DNA of 64,000 bases from Shewanella phaeophyticola (GCF_025398315.1 NZ_JAODOQ010000001.1:3534001-3598000); one strand, 5' to 3'; positions 32,288 through 42,971 are shown, counted from the first letter of the stretch. Notes: generated by a model not told the origin, from the sequence alone. Numbers and translations: made by a program.

Positions 32288-35200
32288 ATGCTTAATCGTT
32301 TAACAAAAAAACGCAAATCAAAAGCTATAAATGGGCAAACTTTACGTCAATAATACTCTTATTAACAGGATTATTCATTGCAGTCATTCTTAAAAACAAC
32401 ATTGAAATACAGAACGACGCACAAATTAAATTAAATTTAACCCAACAAAGCAAACAACTAAGCCAAGAGGTTAAAGAGCGTATACAAAAATTTGAATACG
32501 GTTTGCAAGGATTGAGAGGCGCCATCAATACGACAGGCTTTGAGCATTTTAATTATCAAAAAAATTTAGCTTACTTTCACAGCCGAGATTATCCAAGAGA
32601 GTTTCCAGGTGCACGTGGGTTTGGAGTGATAAGTGTTACGCCAAAAACGCAATTAAATGCATTCTTGCAGCAGGCGAGTCAAGATCGTCAGCAAGCCTTT
32701 ACCTTAAAACAGCTTAGTACCTCTCAAGACCCACTTTTTATTGTTAAATACATTGAACCAGAACAACCTAACATTGAATCCTTAGGGCTAGATATCGGTT
32801 CTGAGCCTAATCGCCGCAGAGCGGCACTGTCTTCAGCTGTGGCTAATGCAGCAGTACTGACAGCGCCAATAACCCTAGTGCAAGCAGACAGTAAAATAAA
32901 TCATGGATTTCTGTTATTACTGCCCATATACGATACCCGAAACATGGCTAATGTTACGCCAGCAGAATTACTCGGCTGGGTTTATGCACCGCTGCTCATT
33001 AATGACATTTTAAAAACAATAACCGAACAGCAAAGCAATCTAAAACTAACCATTAGAGATATCAGCCCGACAGCAAATATCCCATTTTTCACCTCAGCCA
33101 GCCACAATAGTCGTAATGAACAGGTCATATTTGAAAAAAGCCATACCATTGAAAACATCATTGAAGTGTATGGTCGCCAATGGGCGGTTCAGCTGACACC
33201 ATCAAAACAATGGTTTTCGACGTTGCATTTACCTAACCCACAGCAAGTCTTTTTTATCACCCTCAGCGTCACGGTATTACTAATTATTGTTTTACACATG
33301 TTTTTACGCTACATCACACGAAGTATGGATAGTGTAAGGCAAAAAATATCCTTGTCTTCGTTTATAGAAAACTCATCAGAATGTTTAATCGGTGTAGACA
33401 GTGCTTTTACTGTCCTTAATTGGAATCAATCTGCAGCCATTATTTTTAACCTGCAAAAATCAGTTTCAGAAAAGCAGCCTATCATTAATTACTTAAGTGA
33501 TAGCATTAGCACCGATGTGTTGATTGCCTATTTTAAAAAAGTCGCTCGAGGCGAACGAGTCAATAATATTCAGTTTTCTCATCTAGCTCATGGCGACACT
33601 GAAGCGCGTTCATTGGTACTAACGATTACGCCATTACTCAAAGACAATCTGTTTTTAGGTGCCAGCTTCACCATCAACGACGTGTCTGAACTCAAAGCTT
33701 TACAAACCCAATTACAACAACACAATACTGAGCTTAAAACCAATGTTGATGAAAATACCATTGAAATCGAACAGGCAAACTTATTTCAACAAAATATTCT
33801 CAATAGCAGCAAAGTCGTTGTGATTGCGACCGACCCGACAGGGGTCATTACCTTTTTCAGCAAGGGTGCGGAGCAACAACTGCGTTATAATGCAGAAGAA
33901 ATACTAGGAAAAAACTTAACCAGACTCATGACTGGGGTAGCCCAAACAAATAACGACTTACCATTAGATACAAAAAAAACCGACCCTACGCTACCAATTG
34001 ATGATAAAAGTAACAATCTAATCAAATATATAGAGCAACAATTACAGCTGCAGCAACACCCTTCTTTTACGTGCCGATTAAAGCAAAAATACGGCGACTA
34101 TAAACAGGTAAGCTTGCACGTTTCTGCGATGAAAGATCGTAACTTAGGCACGACAAGGTATGTTTTTGTGGTAGAAGATTTAACCGAAAAAAATGCTTTA
34201 CAAAAACAACTCAACTTAACCACGGCAGCAGTTGAATATTCTCACAACATTTTGCTTTGGTTAACCTCGGATGGAGTCATTGTCCGCAGTAATCCATATG
34301 CCAATAACGCATTAGGATATTGCGACAACGATATTATTAATAAACATATCAACAACTTACTAGCTTCTTATACAGAGCAATCATGGATAGACACTAAACT
34401 TAAACTGTTACACAGTCAGCCCCATGGTTTCAAATGTCAGCTCGTTACTGCGCAAAAAGAGATTCTACCCGTTAACATATCTGCGGGATTAATAAACAGT
34501 GATAATACCGAATACATTTTTATTGAAGCTCAACAACTGACAAGCCGTGAGCAAATAAACCGTTCACTAGGGTTGCTCGGTAGCCCAAAATTAAGCACGA
34601 AGCCAAGAATATCAGCAACAACAGATACACAGTCAAACTTAACAATAATGGCTGCTTCTCAGTTAAGACACAAAAAAAACGTTGTAACAAAAAAGCCTAG
34701 CGCTTCCAAAGCCACTCTGACATCTCAAACCGAAGCTGCACCAAAGAATAAAACAGCAGCACAGGCTAATACGCTTGAGACATTTTGCGACAAACACCAT
34801 ATCGACTTTGCTAAAGCCCTAACTCGTCTTAGCGATAACAAAATAATCTATATTAAAGCGTTGGAACTATTGATTAATGACCTGAGTGAATACGCAGCAA
34901 TAGACACATTAAAAACGAAAGATGTTGCTGGGCTAAAATTGATGTTTCATACGTTAAAAAGCGCTGCGGCCACCTTAGGCTTTAATACGCTTGCCCAGTT
35001 TGCTAATCAACAAGAAAACATAATCAAAGCAGACACAATATTGAATAAAAACGTGATGATTGAGCAGTTGACTCAACAAACAAGTTCAGTGCTTCCTATT
35101 GCCCATAATTTATTGCAACTATTACAAAACAAATTGCCGCCAAAAGAACCCATATTACAGACAGGTTCCGCCCCCAAAGTGACCGACGAATGCTTAGCGA

Positions 35201-35403
35201 CATTTCAAATACTAAGTGAGGAAGTCCATACCTTTAACATGAATGCATCAAACACCTTAGCCAAGGTTTCACCAACATTAAATGCCATCGCACCTGAACA
35301 ATATTTGGCGCTAGAGTCTGAGATGAAAATATTAAATTTTCATCAAGCTGAAATCATTCTCAAGGCACTTCACCCTCTATTACTTGAACACATGAATCGC
35401 TGA
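32288..35403 (+). CDS. CHASE-PAS-HPt membrane sensor without kinase domain, frameshifted
   Basis: A membrane sensor of about 1038 residues, divergent from the REC-GGDEF-EAL gene. From ATG 32288 the start reads MLNRLTKKRKSKAI; an A missing at 32329-32331 must be restored to read KWANFTSIILLLTGLFIAVI, the first membrane helix. A CHASE domain follows (about 60-250, with FEYGLQGLRGAINTTGFEHF), then a second helix near 320-340. Three PAS-like domains lie at about 355-460, 505-625 and 645-750. The C-terminus has an HPt domain (about 820-940) with the phosphorylatable His in FHTLKSAAATLGF. No HisKA, HATPase, GGDEF or EAL domain is present. Confidence 0.82.
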
Positions 35404-35586
35404 GTAAAATCATTACAACAAGCTTGCCAAAAAACATTGACGAAAAACTCTCGACATTTTAATTAATACTTTTGATTTACATTTGGAGTATAAAGTACTG
35501 ATAAAATAAAAATATTGACAATATTTATCTCAAAATTATATACACTCACTACACTTAACCTACCGTCCACCGACAAACAGTATTTA

Positions 35587-36591
35587 ATGACAACACCGCT
35601 TGCTAAGTTTATATACATAGTGTTTATGCTGAACATGACAGCTTGCTTAACTAGTTGCGAGCCTTCAAACAATGCATTCACATCAAAAGCATTGCAAAAG
35701 CCGATCAAAATAGCCGTATCAAACACCCCTTTATCGGCGCCATTATTTATTGCACAACAGCAAGGTTATTTTGAACAGAATAATGTAAATGTTGAATTAA
35801 TCAGGTTTGACGGTGGAGTAAAATGTTTTAACGCCATGGTTAATCGTGAGGCCGACTTTGCCACCTCGTCAGAAACCGTTGTGATGTTTAATAGCTTTAA
35901 ACGCACCGACTTTTCTGTAATCGCAAGCTTTGTTGAATCAGATAATGACGTCAAGTTACTCAGTCTTAATCCGCAAAAATACAAGCACCTCAATAATCTA
36001 GCTAATGCTCGTATTGGGATAATTAAAGGCAGTTCGAGTGAGTTTTTTTTAGACAGTTTATTAATTATGTACAATAAAACTCAACAGCCAATCCAACGTG
36101 TCTATTTAAAGTCAGACCAACTTTTACCCGCATTATTAAATGACAAAGTGGATATTATTTCGGCCTGGGAGCCACTGAGTTATATACTCTCTACACAAAT
36201 GTCGCGCTCACCCGAAATCATTAACAGTCGTGGTTTGTACCATTTATCATTTAATCTTATTGGCCTAAAAGATTCTCATATTGAAAAAGAGCAAAAATTG
36301 GCATTACTCAAAGCCCTTAATCAAGCCATTGAGTTTCTCAATAAATCTCCCAAACAAGCGCAACAGAATATTAGCCAAATTCTCCAAGTAGAAGCCCAAC
36401 AATTACAATACTCGTGGAGCGACTATACTTTTAGATTGTCACTGAGTAATGCGCTGTTTTCCAATATTCAAACTCAAAGCCAGTGGGCAATAGACAATCA
36501 ATTAGTTCCGCGTGAAAACCGTGTCGATTTTAGACTCATATTTGATAGAAAACTTCTTGAAACCTATACAAACCAAGAGGCTGGCTGGTAG
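35587..36591 (+). CDS. NMT1/THI5-like substrate-binding lipoprotein
   Basis: This is a periplasmic solute-binding protein of the NMT1/SsuA type, which bind small organic ligands such as thiamine precursors, sulfonates or nitrate. The ATG at 35587 gives MTTPLAKFIYIVFMLNMTAC with a lipobox (LTSC) at about residue 24, so it is probably a lipoprotein. Family features are APLFIAQQQGYFEQNNVNVE, LIRFDGG and GIIKGSSSEFFLDSLL. No permease or ATPase gene is nearby. The next gene, a HAMP-GGDEF protein, starts 2 bases after the stop, which suggests a ligand-sensing pair. The ribosome-binding site at the chosen start is weak; an earlier start at 35515 lacks a signal peptide. Confidence 0.75.
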   Translation: MTTPLAKFIYIVFMLNMTACLTSCEPSNNAFTSKALQKPIKIAVSNTPLSAPLFIAQQQGYFEQNNVNVELIRFDGGVKCFNAMVNREADFATSSETVVMFNSFKRTDFSVIASFVESDNDVKLLSLNPQKYKHLNNLANARIGIIKGSSSEFFLDSLLIMYNKTQQPIQRVYLKSDQLLPALLNDKVDIISAWEPLSYILSTQMSRSPEIINSRGLYHLSFNLIGLKDSHIEKEQKLALLKALNQAIEFLNKSPKQAQQNISQILQVEAQQLQYSWSDYTFRLSLSNALFSNIQTQSQWAIDNQLVPRENRVDFRLIFDRKLLETYTNQEAGW

Positions 36592-36593
36592 TT

Positions 36594-37922
36594 ATGATGT
36601 TATCTAAGCGCCTTAAACTCACCGCGACGCTCTGCTCAATACTGACCTTTGTTGTTGGACTGTCGCTAGTGCAGATTCATAATTATCAACAACAAATTTA
36701 TCGTCAGTTAAACTACTCAATGAAACTGCAACTCAGTATTGACAGTTTGCGCAGTCAACTTTGGCTGTATCAAGAATACACAGATGAACAAGGATTGACT
36801 GAGTTAAACAATCGACAAGCTGAATTAGCCGCTGAGTTGTCGCAAAACATTGATTGGGATCCACAACAAAAGCTCATTATTCAAAATATTAATCGGCTTA
36901 ATACCAATGTGAGAACCTTAATTAATACCCAAAATAATTACCATAATCCGCAAGCAATTCAGCCAATCACACTGGCCGCAGAACGTTTATTTAAAGCCAA
37001 ATACAGTATGGTCATTGAAGAAATGACCGAAGAAATGTTCCGTTTACACCAATTATCAGTCACTCAAGCCAAAACTAAACAACAAACCCTGTTATGGTTA
37101 GTCGGAGCCATATTACTCATACTCGCAATATTAGTCACAGCATGGTCATTTATGACCTTAACCCGTTTCAAAAAAGGTCTCGCTTCGTTAAATAGTGGTA
37201 TGGAAGCGCTCGCTTCAGGTGATTTAACCAGTCGAATTGTGCTTAGCGATGCAGATGAGCTGTCTGCGCTGGCCTATAACTTTAACTTAATGAAACAATC
37301 ACTCACTCAAATTACCGTTAAAAAAGATAGCCTTAAACAAGAGGTTGACAGGCAAACCCATAAGCTCATTGAGCAACAAGAGCGGCTTATTTTCTTGGCG
37401 GAGCATGATGAATTAACCGGTATATATAATCGCCGCGCCTTTATTAAAAAAATCGACAGTGCCATTGCCAGAGACTTACGCTCAGATGATCAAGCCGCTT
37501 TATTGTTTATCGATCTCAATAAATTTAAGCAAATTAATGACTCACTAGGCCACAGCATTGGTGATGAAGTAATCGTCACTATCGCGCAGCGCTTAATAAA
37601 AAACCTCAGGTCAACGGATATAGCCGGCAGGCTTGGAGGAGATGAATTTGTAGTATGGCTCGATTTAATCACTGAGCCGACTAATATCGATCAAAAAATT
37701 GAGCAGCTATTAAAGACGATTCAAAAACCAATCAAGATTGCAGATCATACACTAGCAGTAGGAGCGAGCATTGGTGTTAGCATATTACCCAAAAATGGAC
37801 TCAGCAGCAGTGAGCTTATTAGCGCCGCAGACACCGCAATGTATCAAGCAAAAGCAAATCATAACCTCCACTATTGCTACTACACAGGCGATCACGGTGT
37901 CACGATTTTAGCAACCTCGTAA
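36594..37922 (+). CDS. Membrane diguanylate cyclase with HAMP domain
   Basis: The 442-residue protein has an N-terminal helix (about 8-28), a periplasmic helical region of about 135 residues, a second helix (LLWLVGAILLILAILVTAWS), a HAMP domain (about 188-240), a short coiled coil and a GGDEF domain. The active site is RLGGDEFVVW near residue 347. RSTD lies five residues before it, a canonical RxxD product-inhibition I-site, so it should synthesise c-di-GMP. It is coupled to the preceding binding-protein gene. Its last 31 bases overlap the converging DUF6515 gene. Confidence 0.88.
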   Translation: MMLSKRLKLTATLCSILTFVVGLSLVQIHNYQQQIYRQLNYSMKLQLSIDSLRSQLWLYQEYTDEQGLTELNNRQAELAAELSQNIDWDPQQKLIIQNINRLNTNVRTLINTQNNYHNPQAIQPITLAAERLFKAKYSMVIEEMTEEMFRLHQLSVTQAKTKQQTLLWLVGAILLILAILVTAWSFMTLTRFKKGLASLNSGMEALASGDLTSRIVLSDADELSALAYNFNLMKQSLTQITVKKDSLKQEVDRQTHKLIEQQERLIFLAEHDELTGIYNRRAFIKKIDSAIARDLRSDDQAALLFIDLNKFKQINDSLGHSIGDEVIVTIAQRLIKNLRSTDIAGRLGGDEFVVWLDLITEPTNIDQKIEQLLKTIQKPIKIADHTLAVGASIGVSILPKNGLSSSELISAADTAMYQAKANHNLHYCYYTGDHGVTILATS

Positions 37923-38446
37923 GTTTGCGTATTCCAATCAAAATAATATTCCACCCCTTGCCATTCGTAAACCGTGCCATTGTCGGTTTGAATCACTTTG
38001 GCGTTTTCTGGCAAATGACTTAAGCCACTTGCCACCTCTGTGTATATTGTCGTTTGTTGCGGCGCAGCGTTAACCGTAACAGGCTGCTCAACCGTGCGAT
38101 ATTGAGTACTTGGTATCAGGCTTATTGCACTGTATGGGTAAACACCACGATAATGATTGATACCCCAGCCGTAATTAAAGTGGTTATTAATACCATTGTG
38201 CCAACTAATACCAATACTTGAGTCCCAACCATAATTGTTCCAACCCAATCCCCAACGCCAAGGATTGTATCGAGTGTGAGATTGATGTTTAGGGCGATGA
38301 TGCTGCCCTCCCATGGAGTGAGACTCACGGTTAAGTCGTTCATTATTCAGTGGTGCGTTAGCCTGTACAGGTAAAATGGCACAGACACACAAACAAGCAC
38401 AGGCAATGGCAGTGCTCAGTAATACTCGGGAATTGTTTATGTCCAT
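37892..38446 (-). CDS. DUF6515-like secreted protein
   Basis: A 184-residue exported protein with a signal peptide (LLSTAIACACLCVCAILPVQ ending ANA). It has a Trp/Gly/Asn/His-rich middle (WRWGLGWNNYGWDS, HYRGVYPYSAI) and a C-terminal pattern LPENAKVIQTDNGTVYEWQG plus VEYYFDWNTQTYEV, which matches the DUF6515 type. Function is unknown. It converges on and overlaps the GGDEF gene by 31 bases. Confidence 0.65.
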   Translation of the reverse strand: MDINNSRVLLSTAIACACLCVCAILPVQANAPLNNERLNRESHSMGGQHHRPKHQSHTRYNPWRWGLGWNNYGWDSSIGISWHNGINNHFNYGWGINHYRGVYPYSAISLIPSTQYRTVEQPVTVNAAPQQTTIYTEVASGLSHLPENAKVIQTDNGTVYEWQGVEYYFDWNTQTYEVAKIVTP

Positions 38447-38587
38447 AACCCACCTCTCACAATCTCATCAATATAAGTTATTTTACGCTAAGTCTAGATA
38501 AAGTCGATATCCACCATTTTGCTTAACCCTATATTAGAAAAATGCTATAGTGCGCGCCATATTGGATTTGATATTCAGGCGGTAACC

Positions 38588-40070
38588 ATGAGTTTTAAGG
38601 ATTTACGCAGCTTCATCGAGCATTTAGAAGCCAGTGGTGAACTCAAACGTATTAGTCACCCTGTTGACCCTTATTTAGAAATGACTGAAATTGCTGATCG
38701 TGTTTTACGATCGGGCGGTCCCGCGCTGTTATTCGAAAATCCAACTAATCACACCATGCCGGTATTAGCTAACCTATTTGGCACCCCAAAACGTGTTGCG
38801 ATGGCGTTAGGTAAAGACGATCCTATTGCACTGCGTGAAGTGGGTGAATTATTAGCGTTTTTAAAAGAGCCTGAACCACCAAGCGGGTTTAAAGACGCGA
38901 TTGCTAAAATCCCTATGTTTAAGCAGGCATTAAATATGCCGCCAAAAACGGTACGCAATCCGCCTTGTCAGCAAGTGGTTAAAACCGGAGATGAAGTTGA
39001 TCTCACCGCTTTGCCAATCCAACATTGTTGGCCTGGAGATGTTGCGCCATTGGTCACCTGGGGCTTAACCATTACCAAAGATTCACGCCAAAAACGTCAA
39101 AACTTAGGCATTTATCGTCAGCAATTATTGGGTAAAAACAAACTCATTATGCGCTGGTTAGATCATCGTGGCGGCGCGTTAGACTTTAAGGATTTTAAAC
39201 AACAAAACCCCGGCGAGCGTTACCCTGTGGTAGTGGCTTTAGGCAGTGACCCTGTCACAATTTTAGGCGCTGTGACTCCTGTCCCTGACTCCATGAGCGA
39301 ATACGCTTTTGCAGGTTTACTACGCGGCGAGCGCACCGAAGTATGTAAAGCCATCAGCTGCGATTTAGAAGTCCCTGCCACCAGCGAAATCATTTTAGAA
39401 GGCTATATCGACCCGGATGAAACCGCGGAAGAAGGCTACTATGGCGATCACACAGGTTATTATAACGAAACCGACTCATTTCCAGTATTTACGGTAACCC
39501 ATATAACTCACCGTAAAGATGCGATTTATCATAGTACCTATACCGGCCGTCCACCCGATGAACCCGCCATGTTAGGTGTCGCATTAAACGAAGTGTTTGT
39601 GCCGATTTTACGTAAGCAATATCCAGAAATTATTGATTTTTATTTACCGCCAGAAGGCTGCTCATATCGCATGGCCATCATCTCAATCCGCAAGCAATAT
39701 CCGGGGCATGCAAAACGGGTCATGATGGGCGCGTGGTCTTTCTTACGCCAATTTATGTACACTAAGTTTATTGTCATTGTTGATGAAGACGTAAACTGCC
39801 GTGACTGGCAAGATGTCATCTGGTAGCATTACGACCCGTATGGATCCAACCCGCGATACCATGTTGGTTGACAATACCCCAATTGATTATCTCGACTTTG
39901 CCTCGCCAGTGGCAGGCTTAGGGTCAAAAATGGGTTTAGATGCTACAAACAAATGGCCAGGTGAAACCACTCGAGAATGGGGAACACCCATAGTCATGAA
40001 TCCAGAAGTGAAACAAAAAGTGGATCAAATTTGGGATGACCTCGGTATAGACGACATACCTACATTATAG
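38588..40070 (+). CDS. ubiD: 4-hydroxy-3-polyprenylbenzoate decarboxylase, frameshifted
   Basis: UbiD decarboxylates the ubiquinone precursor using the prenylated FMN cofactor made by UbiX. The ATG at 38588 gives [20 protein letters not shown]. The cofactor-binding and catalytic regions are present ([59 protein letters not shown] with acidic catalytic residues). After RDWQDVIW a stop appears at 39824-39826; one extra base explains it. The next frame reads [20 protein letters not shown] to the end. Reconstructed length is 493 residues (E. coli 497). Confidence 0.95.
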
Positions 40071-40149
40071 TCAAATTGATCCCTCTCAGAGGCGTTCAGC
40101 TATAATGAAGTGATTGAAAATATTTAAAAAAGGGCTTAAAGGACGTTAG

Positions 40150-40847
40150 ATGAAAACCATTCGTTGTCAGATTGAAAAAATCACCCCGTTTAATGACGCG
40201 GTTTACCAAGTGTTGCTAAAACCAGAAACCGCCTTTGACTTTAAGGCTGGCCAATACTTGAGTGTGGTCATGGGTGAAAAAGACAAGCGTCCTTTTTCTA
40301 TCGCTTCTGCACCTAATGCTGCATTAATAGAATTACATATTGGTGCGGCAGTAAGCGAAAGCTACCCAATGCAAGTGGTAGAGCGCCTACAAACCTCGAC
40401 TCATATCGACATCGAAGCCCCTGCTGGTGATGCATTTTTACGTAGCGACAGCCACAGACCACGCATTTTAATTGCCGGAGGCACAGGTTTCTCGTACATC
40501 AAAAGCATTGTCGAGCAGCAAATTGCGACAGGCGAAACCATTAACACTAAGTTGTATTGGGGCTGCCGCAATGAAGAAGCTATGTATTATCAAGATATTG
40601 CCCATAAATGGCATACCGAAAACGAATGGTTAGAGTTTATCCCAACAATTGAGCAAGCAAGCGACACCTGGCAGGGTAAACAAGCTAACCTGCTAGAACA
40701 AATTAAACATGACTTTATCAGCCTAAATGGTTACGACATATACATCGCGGTCGTTTTGACATGGTTGGCGCTGCACGAGAGCTGTTCCGCGAACTTGGGG
40801 TTGAAGAAGCTCACTTATATGGTGATGCATTCGCATTTATTAAGTAA
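40150..40847 (+). CDS. fre: NAD(P)H-flavin reductase, frameshifted
   Basis: Fre reduces free flavins with NAD(P)H and follows ubiD in many gammaproteobacteria. The protein has the flavin site KRPFSIASAPN and the nucleotide site LIAGGTGFSYIKSI. After GYDIYIA the frame is lost at 40749-40750, where one G is missing. The other frame reads GRFDMVGAARELFRELGVEE and ends YGDAFAFIK with TAA at 40845-40847. Reconstructed length is 232 residues, the same as E. coli within one or two. Confidence 0.94.
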
Positions 40848-40881
40848 GTATTGAGAGTCTGTTACTGCTCACTACGCCCAT

Positions 40882-40911
40882 AAAAAACCGGCAAACTTGT
40901 CGGTTTTTTTA
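40882..40911 (+). terminator. Terminator of ubiD-fre
   Basis: AAAAAACCG pairs with CGGTTTTTT across a 10-base loop with inner GC/GT pairs, followed by a T-run, 35 bases after the fre stop. Confidence 0.85.
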
Positions 40912-40959
40912 TCGCATTCAATTGATTATTTTTAGACATTTTACAATTAAGGTAGCCCG

Positions 40960-41538
40960 ATGAAACTCAGCCAATTAACCCAACCTATTTTTGACCACCT
41001 ATACCGCGATATCTTTGAGTTTCGCAGCACCTTTGATTTACCGGTGAACGATTCAACAAGCCTAGATGACCAGGCCGACACCCTGCACACTTCATTAATT
41101 ATTGAAGAAATGACTGAGTTAGCAGAAGCAGATTCGCGTATTGAACAAGCAGATGCCATCGTAGACTCAGTGTATGTCTTAATGAGTCGTTTAGTGCACC
41201 TAGGTGCCGATCAGGTGAGCGATCGCATCGAGATAAGCTATCTTATCGATTTACTATTAAATGTGGCTAAAAACCGCAACATCGACTTCATTAAATGTTG
41301 GGATGAAGTCCACTCTAGCAACATGAGTAAAGTGTGCCGCAATGAGCAAGAGCTTGATGAAACCATAGCCCATTACGCCCAACAAGGTGTTGAGATTGTT
41401 GGCAGCAAGAAAGGTGAGTTTATCATCGCTAAGTGTGCTAAAGATGTCGACATGGGGGGTAAAGTGGTTCGCCAGGGCAAAGTGCTAAAGTCGGTTTATT
41501 ACCGCCCAGCAGACTTAACGAGCCTAGTGCAAAATTAA
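40960..41538 (+). CDS. MazG-like/all-alpha NTP pyrophosphohydrolase
   Basis: A 192-residue protein with the all-alpha NTP pyrophosphatase metal-binding pattern IIEEMTELAEADSRIEQADA followed by IVDSVYVL, giving the E-E-x-x-E and E-x-x-D acidic ligands. A second conserved half has FIKCWDEVHSSNMSKVCRNE, seen in phage and bacterial HAD/MazG-type proteins, and a KGEFIIAKC tail. Such enzymes hydrolyse nucleoside triphosphates to the monophosphate; the substrate here is not determinable. It stands alone between two terminators. Confidence 0.75.
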   Translation: MKLSQLTQPIFDHLYRDIFEFRSTFDLPVNDSTSLDDQADTLHTSLIIEEMTELAEADSRIEQADAIVDSVYVLMSRLVHLGADQVSDRIEISYLIDLLLNVAKNRNIDFIKCWDEVHSSNMSKVCRNEQELDETIAHYAQQGVEIVGSKKGEFIIAKCAKDVDMGGKVVRQGKVLKSVYYRPADLTSLVQN

Positions 41539-41556
41539 TAAAACGCATTCCCCCAT

Positions 41557-41587
41557 AAAAAATGCGCTTAGTATGCGCATTTTTTAT
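41557..41587 (+). terminator. Terminator after the MazG-like gene
   Basis: AAAAAATGCGC pairs with GCGCATTTTTT across a 7-base loop, 18 bases after the stop. Confidence 0.88.
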
Positions 41588-41609
41588 GAGTTTTATGCCG
41601 CTTTCAATA

Positions 41610-41967
41610 ATACCAATTCCACTAATTATCTGGTCATTCAGCGGTAATTCTGTGCCTTCTAGGCAAGTAATAGGATTGTAGGCATAGTTGCTCTCGGCAA
41701 CTGCTCCTGCGTTGCTCTACCTCCTGCATCCATGCAGTCGTCGGCAACTGCTCCTGCGTTGCTCTACCTCCTGCATCCATGCAGTCGTACGTCAAAATAC
41801 TATTAAGCAGCATAGAAGGCACAGAAACCCGCCTTGCAGGAGGCGCTCAGACTGTCCATTTCTTTGTTGCATTGCCTTAGAAGGGAATAACCATTATTTC
41901 AACAATGCGCCTCAAACTGAACAGTCTGAGCGACTCTGATTGGTCACATAATTAATGGAAATGGTAT
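41610..41967. mobile_element. MITE-like element, copy 2 (two internal hairpin modules)
   Basis: This 358-bp non-coding element has terminal inverted repeats ATACCAATTCCACTAATTAT (left) and, read inward from the right, ATACCATTTCCATTAATTAT, both followed by TGGTCA or TGACCA. Two exact tandem copies of a 47-base module start at 41695 and 41742; each contains CTGCAT-CC-ATGCAG, a perfect hairpin. A second inverted pair, CGCTCAGACTGT near 41847 and ACAGTCTGAGCG near 41921, lies in the right half. No transposase is present. The right end lies inside the 3' end of the next gene. Confidence 0.8.
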
Positions 41968-42971
41968 AATCTAGCATTATTGAGTGTATTCATTAACTGC
42001 TGCGGCTCATCAACACTCAAATGTATCACTGTCATCGGTTCGGGTAACTGCCCCATGCCGCCATGGTAAATAACCGGGCGATTTAGCTTAATAGTGACGT
42101 TACTTTGCCCGCCACCAATGCTTATCGTCTCAGAATCCTCTTGATGTATTTCGGCTAAAGCCTGATTTGTGACATCGGCAATATCAGTAAGATTAATCAC
42201 CATAAAGCCCCATAAAGAATTGTTAATCACCAAGTTATCTCTCATTAAATACAACGAGTAATCACGTGACAACCTATGATTTGCTACCATAGACATTAAG
42301 GTATAGCCGATAATGCTCGAGACAATAATCGCCACCCACTCGCTCCACGACACCAATAGAAAATAACTGCTACAAGATGCAACAATGCAGCCAGTTAACA
42401 TCAACCACACATGCCAGCGCGCGGCACTCTTAAGGTTAATGTTGGCAATGGCTGGCGGATGATTGCGTGAAAACCACGGAATAGCATAAAACCAGTTTGT
42501 CGCTTCGCTCGCCATAATCAGCGCAATCGTTAAACTTTTATCATCGCCTTCACGGTAGGTTTCAACCGCGCCCACTCGGGGATCACCTTTCAGTTTACGC
42601 ACCTTAAACAAGCCGCGTACCACGCTCACAACTAAATACAATTCGATGATGAGTAACACAGCTATGATGGGATAGCGTAACCAGGCAATAAACTCAAAAT
42701 AGTGTGCAATTTCAGCAGGAAAACTCAGCCGTGCAACTAGGCTGCTTAAACTCAAAATAATAATTAACTTCCACAGCTTTTGAGCACCCTTTTTAATAAT
42801 GCAATACCAATAACTCAATGGCAGTAATACAAAATACAATGCAGAAATAAGGTACAAAGCGCGTTTGTCAGCATCGCTAGCTAACGTCTCTGGCGTCCAG
42901 TGAACACCTATCACGAAACTGATTACCATTAAGGCTAAAAAAACTAACCGGTACTTTATTGTTGCTCTCAT
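41952..42971 (-). CDS. Multispanning membrane protein of unknown function
   Basis: A 339-residue protein I do not recognise. It has about six hydrophobic helices: around residues 8-25, 40-58, 68-85, 98-118, 185-225 and a weaker one. A soluble C-terminal part after about 230 is rich in beta-strand (LMRDNLVINNSLWGFMVINL, TISIGGGQSNVTIKLNRPVI). The last residues RLYHFH and the stop codon are encoded by the terminal repeat of the adjacent MITE, so the original C-terminus has been replaced or trimmed. It faces the MazG-like gene and has no obvious operon partner. Confidence 0.6.
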   Translation of the reverse strand: MRATIKYRLVFLALMVISFVIGVHWTPETLASDADKRALYLISALYFVLLPLSYWYCIIKKGAQKLWKLIIILSLSSLVARLSFPAEIAHYFEFIAWLRYPIIAVLLIIELYLVVSVVRGLFKVRKLKGDPRVGAVETYREGDDKSLTIALIMASEATNWFYAIPWFSRNHPPAIANINLKSAARWHVWLMLTGCIVASCSSYFLLVSWSEWVAIIVSSIIGYTLMSMVANHRLSRDYSLYLMRDNLVINNSLWGFMVINLTDIADVTNQALAEIHQEDSETISIGGGQSNVTIKLNRPVIYHGGMGQLPEPMTVIHLSVDEPQQLMNTLNNARLYHFH

